A stretch of DNA of 64,000 nucleotides from JAEUPI01 sp046348365 (GTDB lineage: Bacteria; Pseudomonadota; Gammaproteobacteria; Burkholderiales; Burkholderiaceae_C). Numbering within the stretch: position 1 is the stretch's first letter; every line of letters starts with the position of its first letter. The stretch is taken from NCBI GenBank assembly GCA_046348365.1, contig JAXMEL010000002.1, positions 248,001 through 312,000 on the forward strand, read 5' to 3'. The notes beneath the pieces were generated by a model that saw only the letters and a program-made list of their open reading frames with translations, made no database searches and was not told the DNA's origin. The position numbers and the translations under genes were made by a program. Shown here one piece after another: positions 25,606 through 33,791 of this stretch.

Positions 25606-26850
25606 ATGATGGCTGTGCCGCTGCCGCAGCGCCGGCTGGCCGTGCGAGCCCTGCTGCTGGCGCGACTGGCGCTGCTGGCGACGCTCATCCTGCCGGCGGG
25701 CTGCCAGCGCACCGATCCGGCGGCGCTGGAGCGCTTCGTCGACGCGCATTGGGCCGATCCGCTGCCGCCGCAGGGTGCGCCGCCGCCGTCGTTCAGCGCG
25801 CTCGAGGCATCGCTGTCGCCGCAGGCCTGCGGCCAGTGCCACCCGGCGCAGTGGCGCGACTGGCAGACCAGCCTGCACAGCCGCAGCGTCGGGCCCGGGC
25901 TGACGTGGCAGCTTCACCTGCTCGACCAGGGCCGTGCCAACCGCTGCCTGCGCTGCCACGCACCGCTGGCCGAGCAGAAGGCGCTGCTCGCGCGCGAGCA
26001 TGGCTGGCCGGCGCAGCCGGCTGGGCCGCCGCCGGCCTACGTCGAAGCGACGCTGGCGCACCAGGGCTTGGTGTGCGCGGCGTGCCACGTGCGCGGCCAT
26101 CGCCGCTACGGGCCGCCGGCGCGCACGCGCGCGGACGCCAGCTCGCACGACGGCTTCGTGGCGACCGATGGGTTCAGCGACAGCCGCTTCTGTGCCGCGT
26201 GCCACCAGTTCCAGAACGACGGCCCGCGCGTGGCCGGCAAGCTGCACGAAGACACCTATGCGCAGTGGCAGGCGAGCGGCATGGCCGGCGGGCAAAGTTG
26301 TCAGTCGTGCCACATGCCCGACCGTCGCCACCTCTGGCGCGGCATCCACGATGCCGAGATGACGCGTCGCGCGATCGACGTGCAGCTCACTGTCGAGGCC
26401 GTGGCACCGGGGCGCTTCGAGGCGCGAGCGACGGTGCGCAACATCGGCGCGGGACACCACTTCCCCACCTACATGGTGCCCAAGGTCGAACTGCAGTTCG
26501 TGCGCGTGGAGCGCGACGGACGAACCACCGAGCTCGGCCGGCAGGTGATCGGCTGGAGCGTGGATACCGCGATCACGCGCGAGATCGAAGACACACGCAT
26601 TCCGGCCGGGCAATCGCGCCGCTTCGTACAGCGCTTCGATGCGCCGGCGGCCGCCGGCTGGAGCGTGGAGTTGCGCATCTCGGTGCATCCGGGCGAGCAC
26701 TACGAGCGCACGTTCCGCGACAGTCTGGCTCGCGCGCAGCGGCTGCCTGCTGCGGCGCGGCCGTTGCTCGAGGAAGCGCTGCGCCGCGTGCAGGCGACGC
26801 GCTACGAACTGATGCGGCTGCGCCAGCGACCGAACGGCAACGGGTCTTGA
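25606..26850 (+). CDS. Pentahaem c-type cytochrome lipoprotein (ExtS-like)
   Basis: 414 residues with a lipobox (LATLILPAGC) and five CXXCH sites (CGQCH, CLRCH, two CAACH, CQSCH) in the first two thirds, similar in layout to cytochrome c554-type proteins (ACGQCHPAQWRDWQTSLHS). The last 150 residues form a beta-rich, haem-free domain with histidines (GAGHHFPTYMVPKVELQF). Likely a membrane-tethered electron carrier that works with the rhodanese before it and the trihaem protein after it. No catalytic assignment is possible. Confidence 0.78.
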   Translation: MMAVPLPQRRLAVRALLLARLALLATLILPAGCQRTDPAALERFVDAHWADPLPPQGAPPPSFSALEASLSPQACGQCHPAQWRDWQTSLHSRSVGPGLTWQLHLLDQGRANRCLRCHAPLAEQKALLAREHGWPAQPAGPPPAYVEATLAHQGLVCAACHVRGHRRYGPPARTRADASSHDGFVATDGFSDSRFCAACHQFQNDGPRVAGKLHEDTYAQWQASGMAGGQSCQSCHMPDRRHLWRGIHDAEMTRRAIDVQLTVEAVAPGRFEARATVRNIGAGHHFPTYMVPKVELQFVRVERDGRTTELGRQVIGWSVDTAITREIEDTRIPAGQSRRFVQRFDAPAAAGWSVELRISVHPGEHYERTFRDSLARAQRLPAAARPLLEEALRRVQATRYELMRLRQRPNGNGS

Positions 26851-26881
26851 GGAGCCGGCGGCGCGCGCCGGCGCTGCCGCG

Positions 26882-27238
26882 ATGATGCAACGCACCGTCG
26901 CCGGCGGCCGCTCGGCCATCGTGTGGGTCGTGCTCGCCGCGTCCGTGGCGCAGAGCGCATTCGTCGCCACGGCTGCGGCCCAAGGCCTGCCGACGCCGGA
27001 AGCGGCCGCCTCCGCCGCCGTCATGCCACCCGCCGCGGCGCCGGCGTCGCGGTTGAAGTACCGATCCAAAGGCCCGGTGTGCGCCTGCTCGTCCGATCTC
27101 GACGAGGCCGCGATCGAGCGCGCCCTGGCCGCGCGCTTCGGCGCGAGCGCCGCCACGCCGTCGCCTGGCAGCGCGCCAGCGCCGCCGCGCCGAGCGGCAT
27201 CCCGTCCACCACTGCAACCACAGGAGCAGCGTCGATGA
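26882..27238 (+). CDS. Small secreted Ala/Pro-rich protein with a CACS motif
   Basis: 118 residues: signal sequence (IVWVVLAASVAQSAFVATAAAQ), an Ala/Pro-rich stretch, a short ordered core KYRSKGPVCACSSDLDEAAI, then a Pro/Arg-rich tail. The two closely spaced cysteines are its only obvious functional residues and could bind metal or carry sulfur. Overlaps the next gene by four bases (ATGA). Position matches the small ExtJ-type gene of ext-like clusters, but I cannot confirm the family. Confidence 0.55.
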   Translation: MMQRTVAGGRSAIVWVVLAASVAQSAFVATAAAQGLPTPEAAASAAVMPPAAAPASRLKYRSKGPVCACSSDLDEAAIERALAARFGASAATPSPGSAPAPPRRAASRPPLQPQEQRR

Positions 27239-27759
27239 CACGCCACAGCGAGAGCACTTCGGGGGAGACCGCACGAGCCCGGCAACGGCCGCGTCGGCGA
27301 GCGCGAGCGCGCAGCCTGGGCACCGTCTGCTTCAGCGTGCTGTTGGCGCTGCTGCTGTGGTCGGCCGGGTTCGATCGCCGCGACGCCGACGCGCGCGCCG
27401 ACGCCGCCGGTTGGGGTGGCGAGGCCGCGCAGGCCCTGGCCGAAGACCCGCTGCACTGGCTGCCGATCACGCCGGCCAACGCCTGCGGGCTGGGCGCATC
27501 GAGCTGCTTCAAGTGCCACAACGGCAAGCGTGCCGCGGCGCCCGCGGCCGACCCGGCCAAGGCGCCGTGGCACGTGCACCACGCCAAGGTCAACAACTCA
27601 TGCGCGGGCTGCCACAAGGGCAACCCGCGCGTGATGAAGGAAGACATCGCGCACACCAAGATGCTGGCCAAGCCACGCGACGATTCGGGCGGCGCTTGCA
27701 GCGGCTGCCACGCCTCCGACCTCGCCAAGGTCCAGACCGCCTACACCGGAGGGAAGTGA
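27235..27759 (+). CDS. Trihaem c-type cytochrome, signal-anchored (ExtM-like)
   Basis: 174 residues. Arg-rich N-terminus followed by one hydrophobic segment (LGTVCFSVLLALLLWSAGF), then three CXXCH sites (CFKCH, CAGCH, CSGCH) near residues 85-160. A small periplasmic electron carrier, possibly membrane-anchored. Start overlaps the previous stop and its own stop is one base before the porin start, so cytochrome and porin are translationally linked, as expected for a porin-cytochrome unit. Confidence 0.75.
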   Translation: MTRHSESTSGETARARQRPRRRARARSLGTVCFSVLLALLLWSAGFDRRDADARADAAGWGGEAAQALAEDPLHWLPITPANACGLGASSCFKCHNGKRAAAPAADPAKAPWHVHHAKVNNSCAGCHKGNPRVMKEDIAHTKMLAKPRDDSGGACSGCHASDLAKVQTAYTGGK

Positions 27760-27760
27760 G

Positions 27761-28957
27761 ATGAGCCACCACACCGCAACGAGGCGTCCGGCCGTTCCCG
27801 GCCGGGCCGCACGCAAGGCCCTCTTGCTCGCCGCGGCCGCGCTGCCGCTCGGCGCTGCGGCCGGGCCGACGATCGAGTTCGGCTCGGGCAGCAACCTGAA
27901 CATCACCTATTCGCTGCAGGGCTGGCTGCAGGGCCGCGGCTTCACGTCGTCGGACAACGGCGCGCGCTCATGGGACATGTTCCTGCGCCGCAACCGGCTC
28001 ACCTTCAGCGGCCAGTACAACGACCAGATCGGCTTCTACGCCCAGCTCGAGGCCAGCGGCGACAGCCGCGGCGGCGCCGACGACCGCAGCGTGTTCTTCC
28101 GCGACGCCTACATCAGCTTCGACTACAGCGACGAGCTGCGCTTCATCGCGGGGCGGTTCAAGAATGCTTTCTCGCGCGAAAACCTCGAGGCCTGCCTCGA
28201 GCCGCTGACGATGGACCGCGCCGAGGTGCTCTCCTACACGCCGTTCGCCGGCACGCGCGACACCGGCGTCGCCGTTTGGGGCAACCTGTTCAATGCGCGT
28301 GTGCAGTACCGCCTGATGGTGGCCGACGGCCGCGAAGGCAGCTACGTGCCCAAGGACAGCCCGCGCGTGACGGGGCGCGTGCACGTGAGCCTGTGGGACC
28401 CGGAGTTCAACTACGGCTACCTCGGCACCTACCTCGGCACGCAGAAGGTGCTGACGATCGGCGCCGCCTACGACACCCAGAAGGACGTGGCGTGGGCCAA
28501 CTACCTCTCGCGCGCCGACGTCAAGAGCTACAAGGCCACGACGCTCGACGCCTTCATGGAGCTGCCGCATGCCACCGGCGTCTACACGCTGTCGGCGGCA
28601 ACCTTCAAGTACGACACCGGCGGCGCCTTCGGCCAGTCGCCCGACCCCGAGCTGAACGCCAACTCCGATCTGAAGGGCTGGTATCTCAAGGCCGGCTACA
28701 TGCTGCCGTCGAAGGTCGGCCCGGGCCGGCTGCAGCTCTTCGGGCGCCACGAGCGGCTCGACTACGCCGTGAAGACCGGCATCGCGCAGTACTACGACAA
28801 CACCTGGAACAGCCTCGGCGCCCACTACTACTTCGACGGCCAGCGCATCAAGGTCAGCGCCGAGCTGGCCAAGGTCCGCTTCGACACGCCGCACCCGCTC
28901 AACCAGGCGCTGCGCGACTACCGGCAGGCTACACTGGGTGTGCAGTTGATCTTCTGA
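27761..28957 (+). CDS. Outer-membrane porin, OprO/OprP-like (ExtI-like)
   Basis: 398 residues with signal peptide (KALLLAAAALPLGAAAG) and alternating beta-strand pattern, ending GVQLIF with the C-terminal aromatic residue of outer-membrane proteins. Features such as RNRLTFSGQYNDQIGFYAQL and AYISFDYSDELRFIAGRF fit phosphate-selective-porin-like channels, the group that includes the ExtI porin of selenite/tellurite clusters. It may conduct an oxyanion or sheath a cytochrome conduit. The stop TGA overlaps the left end of the IS copy, which leaves the coding sequence whole. Confidence 0.82.
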   Translation: MSHHTATRRPAVPGRAARKALLLAAAALPLGAAAGPTIEFGSGSNLNITYSLQGWLQGRGFTSSDNGARSWDMFLRRNRLTFSGQYNDQIGFYAQLEASGDSRGGADDRSVFFRDAYISFDYSDELRFIAGRFKNAFSRENLEACLEPLTMDRAEVLSYTPFAGTRDTGVAVWGNLFNARVQYRLMVADGREGSYVPKDSPRVTGRVHVSLWDPEFNYGYLGTYLGTQKVLTIGAAYDTQKDVAWANYLSRADVKSYKATTLDAFMELPHATGVYTLSAATFKYDTGGAFGQSPDPELNANSDLKGWYLKAGYMLPSKVGPGRLQLFGRHERLDYAVKTGIAQYYDNTWNSLGAHYYFDGQRIKVSAELAKVRFDTPHPLNQALRDYRQATLGVQLIF

Positions 28958-29039
28958 GCATCCCAGGCCCATGACCGCGCCCGGCGTTCGCGAAGAAACG
29001 AAGGTGCTGCTGCGCTACAAGGCGAACGGCAGCGCCGTC

Positions 29040-29225
29040 ATGACCGATACGTCATTGGTGCGAGCCCGTGGCGTTATCGGACGCCACGGTGTGAGCCCGC
29101 TTCTGAGCATGGTCCGCAGGTCGTCGGCGACAGTGGTGAGCGGCGTGAGCCGCATCCCGTTTGAGAGATCGAGTCGATATCGACGCCTTGCATGGCGCTG
29201 CCGTTCATCAACGATGGTGGAGCAG
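29040..29225 (+). ncRNA. Candidate IS110 bridge RNA, copy 1 (approximate limits)
   Basis: The left end before the transposase is non-coding but structured: an 8-bp stem CGTGGCGT/ACGCCACG at 29067-29088, GCGGC-GTGA-GCCGC, and the palindrome GTCGATATCGAC at 29173-29184. IS110 elements encode in this place a bridge RNA that pairs with target and donor DNA. CTTCTGAGCAT at 29100-29110 is identical to the target-IS junction at 28951-28961, as expected for a left target guide, and GCGAC at 29127-29131 can pair with GTCGC in the right target flank. TTGAG at 29161-29165 matches the right end of the IS. Limits and guide assignments are inference. Confidence 0.5.
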
Positions 29226-29228
29226 GCT

Positions 29229-30563
29229 ATGGCGATGCGCAAGAGAGAAGACGAGGTGTTCCCGAACGCGGCGGGTATCGACATCGGGGCGTCCAGCCAC
29301 TGGGTGGCCGTGCCGCGGCATCTGGCCGAAGCGGCCGGCTGCGAACCGGTGCGCGAGGTCGGCACGGTGACCGAGCAGCTGCGCTCGCTGGCTGCGTGGC
29401 TGGTGAGCCTGGGTGTGGACACGGTGGCGGTGGAGTCCACGGGCGTGTATTGGATCCCGGTGTTCGAGGTGCTGGAGCAGCACGGCTTGAAGGTCTGGCT
29501 GGTCGATGCGCGGCAGCTGAAGTACGTGCCCGGCCGCAAGAGCGACGTGCAGGACTGCCAGTGGCTGCAGAAGTTGATGAGCCTGGGGCTGCTGCGCGCG
29601 GCGTGGCGACCGAGCGCCGAGGTGTGCGTGCTGCGCGCCGTGGCGCGCCAGCGCGAGACGCTGCTGACCGAGCAGGCCAGCTGGGTGCAGCGCATGCAAA
29701 AGGCGCTGGTGCAGATGAACATCCAGCTCACTGAGGTCTTGAGCGACGTGATGGGCGCCACCGGCCAGGCGATCGTGCGCGACATCGTTGCCGGTGTCCG
29801 TGATCCCAAGCAGTTGGCACGCCATCGCCAGCGTCGGGTCAGGGCCAGCGAGACCGAAATTGCCAAGGCGCTGGAGGGTAACTGGCGCGAGGAGCACCTG
29901 TTCGTGCTCGGCCAGGCGCTGGCGATGTACGACGACATCGGCCGCCACTTGGCCGAATGCGACGCCCGGCTCGATGCGCTGCTGGACGCGCGCAGCACGG
30001 CCAACGTCGACATCGGCCGGCTGCCACGTGCGGGCAGCAAGGTACGCGCCGAGCATGACATCCGCCAGCGGCTGGCCAACTGGGCGGGCGTGGACTTGAC
30101 GCGCATCAACGGCCTGGGCGTGACGGTGGTGATGAAGCTGCTCAGCGAGATCGGCCCGGATGTCAGCCGCTTTGCCAGCGTCAAGCACTTCTGCTCCTGG
30201 CTCGGGCTGTGCCCAGGTACCAAGATCAGCGGGGGCAAGGTGCTGTCCTCGGGCACCAAGCGCTCGGCCAATCGGGCGCGTCAGGCACTGAAGCTCGCGG
30301 CCCAGGCTTTGAACCGCAGCGAGTCTGCGCTGGGCGCGTTCTACCGCCGGCTGTGCTCGCGCATGGACAAGCCCAAGGCCAACACCGCCACGGCGCACAA
30401 GCTTGCTCGAATGGTGTACTTCATGCTCACCCGAGGCGAGGCCTTCGTCGATCAGGGGCAGCAGCGTTACGAAGAGCAGCAACGCCAGCGCAGCATCGCC
30501 GCCCTCAGACGCCGTGCCACCGCGCTGGGGTTCCAGATCAATCCGTTGGAGGCCGCTGCATGA
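29229..30563 (+). CDS. IS110-family transposase, copy 1
   Basis: 444 residues. N-terminal RuvC-like DEDD domain with Asp18 (GIDIGASSHW), Glu69 (VESTGVYW), Asp106 and Asp109 (KSDVQDCQW); C-terminal transposase_20 domain with INGLGVTVVMKLLSEIGPD and a serine-rich loop (KVLSSGTKRSANRA). ATG 29229 has a ggtggag site upstream; the open frame continues upstream to 28971 but through the structured non-coding end, so that extension is not believed. Intact and identical to copy 2. Confidence 0.93.
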   Translation: MAMRKREDEVFPNAAGIDIGASSHWVAVPRHLAEAAGCEPVREVGTVTEQLRSLAAWLVSLGVDTVAVESTGVYWIPVFEVLEQHGLKVWLVDARQLKYVPGRKSDVQDCQWLQKLMSLGLLRAAWRPSAEVCVLRAVARQRETLLTEQASWVQRMQKALVQMNIQLTEVLSDVMGATGQAIVRDIVAGVRDPKQLARHRQRRVRASETEIAKALEGNWREEHLFVLGQALAMYDDIGRHLAECDARLDALLDARSTANVDIGRLPRAGSKVRAEHDIRQRLANWAGVDLTRINGLGVTVVMKLLSEIGPDVSRFASVKHFCSWLGLCPGTKISGGKVLSSGTKRSANRARQALKLAAQALNRSESALGAFYRRLCSRMDKPKANTATAHKLARMVYFMLTRGEAFVDQGQQRYEEQQRQRSIAALRRRATALGFQINPLEAAA

Positions 30564-30676
30564 AACCAGCGGTCTTCAGTTCTGTTTCTTGAGAGCATCC
30601 CAGGCCCATGACCGCGCCCGGCGTTCGCGAAGAAACGAAGGTGCTGCTGCGCTACAAGGCGAACGGCAGCGCCGTC

Positions 30677-30862
30677 ATGACCGATACGTCATTGGTGCGA
30701 GCCCGTGGCGTTATCGGACGCCACGGTGTGAGCCCGCTTCTGAGCATGGTCCGCAGGTCGTCGGCGACAGTGGTGAGCGGCGTGAGCCGCATCCCGTTTG
30801 AGAGATCGAGTCGATATCGACGCCTTGCATGGCGCTGCCGTTCATCAACGATGGTGGAGCAG
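30677..30862 (+). ncRNA. Candidate IS110 bridge RNA, copy 2 (approximate limits)
   Basis: Identical to the region in copy 1, with the same stem at 30704-30725 and the guide-like CTTCTGAGCAT at 30737-30747. Here it is preceded by the right end of copy 1 instead of chromosomal DNA, so its promoter context is that of the closed end-to-end junction and its expression could differ from copy 1. The stretch 30564-30865 between the two transposase genes holds only the IS ends. Confidence 0.45.
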
Positions 30863-30865
30863 GCT

Positions 30866-32200
30866 ATGGCGATGCGCAAGAGAGAAGACGAGGTGTTCCC
30901 GAACGCGGCGGGTATCGACATCGGGGCGTCCAGCCACTGGGTGGCCGTGCCGCGGCATCTGGCCGAAGCGGCCGGCTGCGAACCGGTGCGCGAGGTCGGC
31001 ACGGTGACCGAGCAGCTGCGCTCGCTGGCTGCGTGGCTGGTGAGCCTGGGTGTGGACACGGTGGCGGTGGAGTCCACGGGCGTGTATTGGATCCCGGTGT
31101 TCGAGGTGCTGGAGCAGCACGGCTTGAAGGTCTGGCTGGTCGATGCGCGGCAGCTGAAGTACGTGCCCGGCCGCAAGAGCGACGTGCAGGACTGCCAGTG
31201 GCTGCAGAAGTTGATGAGCCTGGGGCTGCTGCGCGCGGCGTGGCGACCGAGCGCCGAGGTGTGCGTGCTGCGCGCCGTGGCGCGCCAGCGCGAGACGCTG
31301 CTGACCGAGCAGGCCAGCTGGGTGCAGCGCATGCAAAAGGCGCTGGTGCAGATGAACATCCAGCTCACTGAGGTCTTGAGCGACGTGATGGGCGCCACCG
31401 GCCAGGCGATCGTGCGCGACATCGTTGCCGGTGTCCGTGATCCCAAGCAGTTGGCACGCCATCGCCAGCGTCGGGTCAGGGCCAGCGAGACCGAAATTGC
31501 CAAGGCGCTGGAGGGTAACTGGCGCGAGGAGCACCTGTTCGTGCTCGGCCAGGCGCTGGCGATGTACGACGACATCGGCCGCCACTTGGCCGAATGCGAC
31601 GCCCGGCTCGATGCGCTGCTGGACGCGCGCAGCACGGCCAACGTCGACATCGGCCGGCTGCCACGTGCGGGCAGCAAGGTACGCGCCGAGCATGACATCC
31701 GCCAGCGGCTGGCCAACTGGGCGGGCGTGGACTTGACGCGCATCAACGGCCTGGGCGTGACGGTGGTGATGAAGCTGCTCAGCGAGATCGGCCCGGATGT
31801 CAGCCGCTTTGCCAGCGTCAAGCACTTCTGCTCCTGGCTCGGGCTGTGCCCAGGTACCAAGATCAGCGGGGGCAAGGTGCTGTCCTCGGGCACCAAGCGC
31901 TCGGCCAATCGGGCGCGTCAGGCACTGAAGCTCGCGGCCCAGGCTTTGAACCGCAGCGAGTCTGCGCTGGGCGCGTTCTACCGCCGGCTGTGCTCGCGCA
32001 TGGACAAGCCCAAGGCCAACACCGCCACGGCGCACAAGCTTGCTCGAATGGTGTACTTCATGCTCACCCGAGGCGAGGCCTTCGTCGATCAGGGGCAGCA
32101 GCGTTACGAAGAGCAGCAACGCCAGCGCAGCATCGCCGCCCTCAGACGCCGTGCCACCGCGCTGGGGTTCCAGATCAATCCGTTGGAGGCCGCTGCATGA
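30866..32200 (+). CDS. IS110-family transposase, copy 2
   Basis: 444 residues, identical to the transposase of copy 1, with the same DEDD residues and C-terminal domain. The start at 30866 corresponds exactly to 29229 plus 1637. Both copies being intact and identical indicates a recent duplication. Confidence 0.93.
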   Translation: MAMRKREDEVFPNAAGIDIGASSHWVAVPRHLAEAAGCEPVREVGTVTEQLRSLAAWLVSLGVDTVAVESTGVYWIPVFEVLEQHGLKVWLVDARQLKYVPGRKSDVQDCQWLQKLMSLGLLRAAWRPSAEVCVLRAVARQRETLLTEQASWVQRMQKALVQMNIQLTEVLSDVMGATGQAIVRDIVAGVRDPKQLARHRQRRVRASETEIAKALEGNWREEHLFVLGQALAMYDDIGRHLAECDARLDALLDARSTANVDIGRLPRAGSKVRAEHDIRQRLANWAGVDLTRINGLGVTVVMKLLSEIGPDVSRFASVKHFCSWLGLCPGTKISGGKVLSSGTKRSANRARQALKLAAQALNRSESALGAFYRRLCSRMDKPKANTATAHKLARMVYFMLTRGEAFVDQGQQRYEEQQRQRSIAALRRRATALGFQINPLEAAA

Positions 32201-32238
32201 AACCAGCGGTCTTCAGTTCTGTTTCTTGAGAGGGTCGC

Positions 32239-32264
32239 GCTGCGCGGGGCGAGCCCGGCGCAGC
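32239..32264 (+). terminator. GC-rich hairpin right of the IS pair, possible terminator of the porin operon
   Basis: GCTGCGC (32239-32245) pairs with GCGCAGC (32258-32264), extended inside by GGG/CCC after a G-G mismatch. Without the IS it would lie about 10 bases after the porin stop. There is no T-run, so it may be weak or a REP-like target. The region 32230-32306 holds nothing else recognisable apart from the ribosome binding site of the kinase. Confidence 0.4.
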
Positions 32265-32306
32265 CACCCGGAAGCACGACGGCGACCGGATGACGAGGGC
32301 GGGAGC

Positions 32307-33791
32307 GTGAGCCATCAGCCGTTGAGCCTCCAGCGCGGCGCCGAGCGCACGCCGGCCCGGCCTGCCCGCTTCGCATGGTCAGGCGCCTGGCTGCCGCCGC
32401 TGGCCGCCCTCGCGGCGGCAGCGGCCTACACCGTGCTGAGCCGCGCCTGGCATGCCGACGACACCGCCCGCTTCGTCGGCAGCCTGATCGCCGGCGCGCT
32501 GACCTGGACCTTGCTGCGCCTCGCGGCCGAGTTTGCCGCGCTGCGGCGACTCGAGCAGGCGATCCATCGTGCACGCGAAGGCCTGCTCGAAGCCGCGCCG
32601 GACAGCGGACTGGCGTGGACCACGGCGGGGCGTCTGATCCCGGAGCACAACTCCACCGTGGCCACGCTGGCGATGATGTTCCGCACCGTCGAGGAATGCC
32701 AGACGCGCTTCCTCGACGAGCGCAACCGCATCAACGCGATCCTGCAGAGCGTGCCCGGCGCGCTGCTGGGCATCACCGACGAGTTGCAGGTCTCGATCGC
32801 CAACCGCCACGCCGAGACGCTGTTCGGCGCTGCGCCGGGCGCGCTCAGCGGCCGCGGCCTGTTCGAGCTGCTGCAGCTCGACGACCAGGGGCGCAACCAG
32901 CTGCGCGACGCCTTCCTCTACAAGCACGAGGTGCGCGAGCAGGAGCTGATGCTGAACCTCGGCGCCGGGTCGCGCCCCTTCAGCGTGAACCTCGCCTTCT
33001 ACACCGACGGCCAGGACGACATCGGCGGCGTGATGATCCTGCAGGACGTTACCGAGCGGCGTCAGCTGCTGCAAATGGTGGCGATGCGCGAGAAGCTGGT
33101 GGCGATGGGGCAGCTCGCCGCAGGCGTCGCGCACGAGATGAACACGCCGCTGGGCAACATCCTGGGCTACGCGCAGCTGCTGCGCGCCGGCGCGGCGGCG
33201 CACCCGACGCTGCGCGACTACGCCGAGATCATCGCCAGCGAGACGCAGCGCTGTTCGCGCGTGGTGCAGGACCTGCTCGCCTACGCGCGCAAGGATCAGT
33301 GCAGCGGCGAGGCGTGCGACGTCAACGAGATGGTGCGCGAACTGATCGACGCCTTCATCCACTGCCGGCTGCGCCGCTACGGCATCGAGATCGACCTGCG
33401 CCTGTCGCCGGAGGCGCCGCTGGCCGAGGGCGGCTGCGGCGAGATCGACATCGTGCTGACCAACGTGCTGTCCAACGCGATCCAGGCGCTGGCGCACACG
33501 CCCTCGCCGCGCATCGAGGTCTCCACCTGGGTCGAGCGCGGGCAGGCGATGATCGCCATCGCCGACAACGGCCCCGGCGTCGCGCCCGAGGCGCGGGCGC
33601 GGCTGTTCGATCCCTTCTTCACCACCAAGGAGGTCAACCAGGGCTCCGGGCTCGGCCTGTTCATCAGCCAGGCGATGGTGGCGCGCCGCGGCGGGCGCAT
33701 CGACCTCGACGCCGGCCACGCCCCCGGCGCGCGCTTCGTCATCCGCTTGCCGGCGATCGATCGCGCGCGAACGGCTGCGCCGGTTGCCTGA
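32307..33791 (+). CDS. Membrane sensor histidine kinase with PAS domain (NtrB-like)
   Basis: 494 residues from a GTG with a gggag site. Two membrane helices (about 25-45, LPPLAALAAAAAYTVL, and 52-75, VGSLIAGALTWTLLRLAA), a linker, a PAS domain (INAILQSVPGALLGITDELQ), HisKA with His276 (GVAHEMNTPLGNILGYAQLL) and HATPase (ADNGPGVAPEAR, GSGLGLFIS). The short loop between helices suggests it senses the membrane or a redox state. Overlaps its partner regulator by one base. Without the IS pair it would lie about 75 bases after the porin gene. Confidence 0.93.
   Translation: MSHQPLSLQRGAERTPARPARFAWSGAWLPPLAALAAAAAYTVLSRAWHADDTARFVGSLIAGALTWTLLRLAAEFAALRRLEQAIHRAREGLLEAAPDSGLAWTTAGRLIPEHNSTVATLAMMFRTVEECQTRFLDERNRINAILQSVPGALLGITDELQVSIANRHAETLFGAAPGALSGRGLFELLQLDDQGRNQLRDAFLYKHEVREQELMLNLGAGSRPFSVNLAFYTDGQDDIGGVMILQDVTERRQLLQMVAMREKLVAMGQLAAGVAHEMNTPLGNILGYAQLLRAGAAAHPTLRDYAEIIASETQRCSRVVQDLLAYARKDQCSGEACDVNEMVRELIDAFIHCRLRRYGIEIDLRLSPEAPLAEGGCGEIDIVLTNVLSNAIQALAHTPSPRIEVSTWVERGQAMIAIADNGPGVAPEARARLFDPFFTTKEVNQGSGLGLFISQAMVARRGGRIDLDAGHAPGARFVIRLPAIDRARTAAPVA

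Larger units (their letters stand above)
28956..30592 (+). mobile_element. IS110-family insertion sequence, copy 1 (1637 bp)
   Basis: First of two head-to-tail identical units with a period of exactly 1637 bases. It begins GAGCATCCCAGG at 28956 and ends CTGTTTCTT before the next GAG at 30593. GAG is found at the left edge, at the junction and right of copy 2 (32230-32232), so it is the shared core; exact ends are ambiguous by three bases. No terminal inverted repeats, a long non-coding left end (273 bases) and a short right end (about 29) fit the IS110 subgroup. Confidence 0.93.
30593..32229 (+). mobile_element. IS110-family insertion sequence, copy 2 (1637 bp)
   Basis: Same sequence as copy 1, directly abutting it in the same orientation, so the right end of copy 1 and left end of copy 2 form an end-to-end junction around GAG 30593-30595. 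This junction has the same form as that of a circular transposition intermediate. After GAG at 32230-32232 the flank continues GGTCGCGCTG. No target duplication beyond the 3-base core is visible, as usual for IS110. Confidence 0.93.

Noticed and set aside
28971..29228. N-terminal extension of the IS110 transposase (86 codons)
   Set aside because: It lacks family similarity, covers stem-loops of the non-coding IS end and has no better ribosome site than ATG 29229.
30589..30617. TTGAGA at the IS-IS junction as a -35 box
   Set aside because: No acceptable -10 sequence lies 15-19 bases downstream; a junction promoter is plausible biologically but not supported by these bases.
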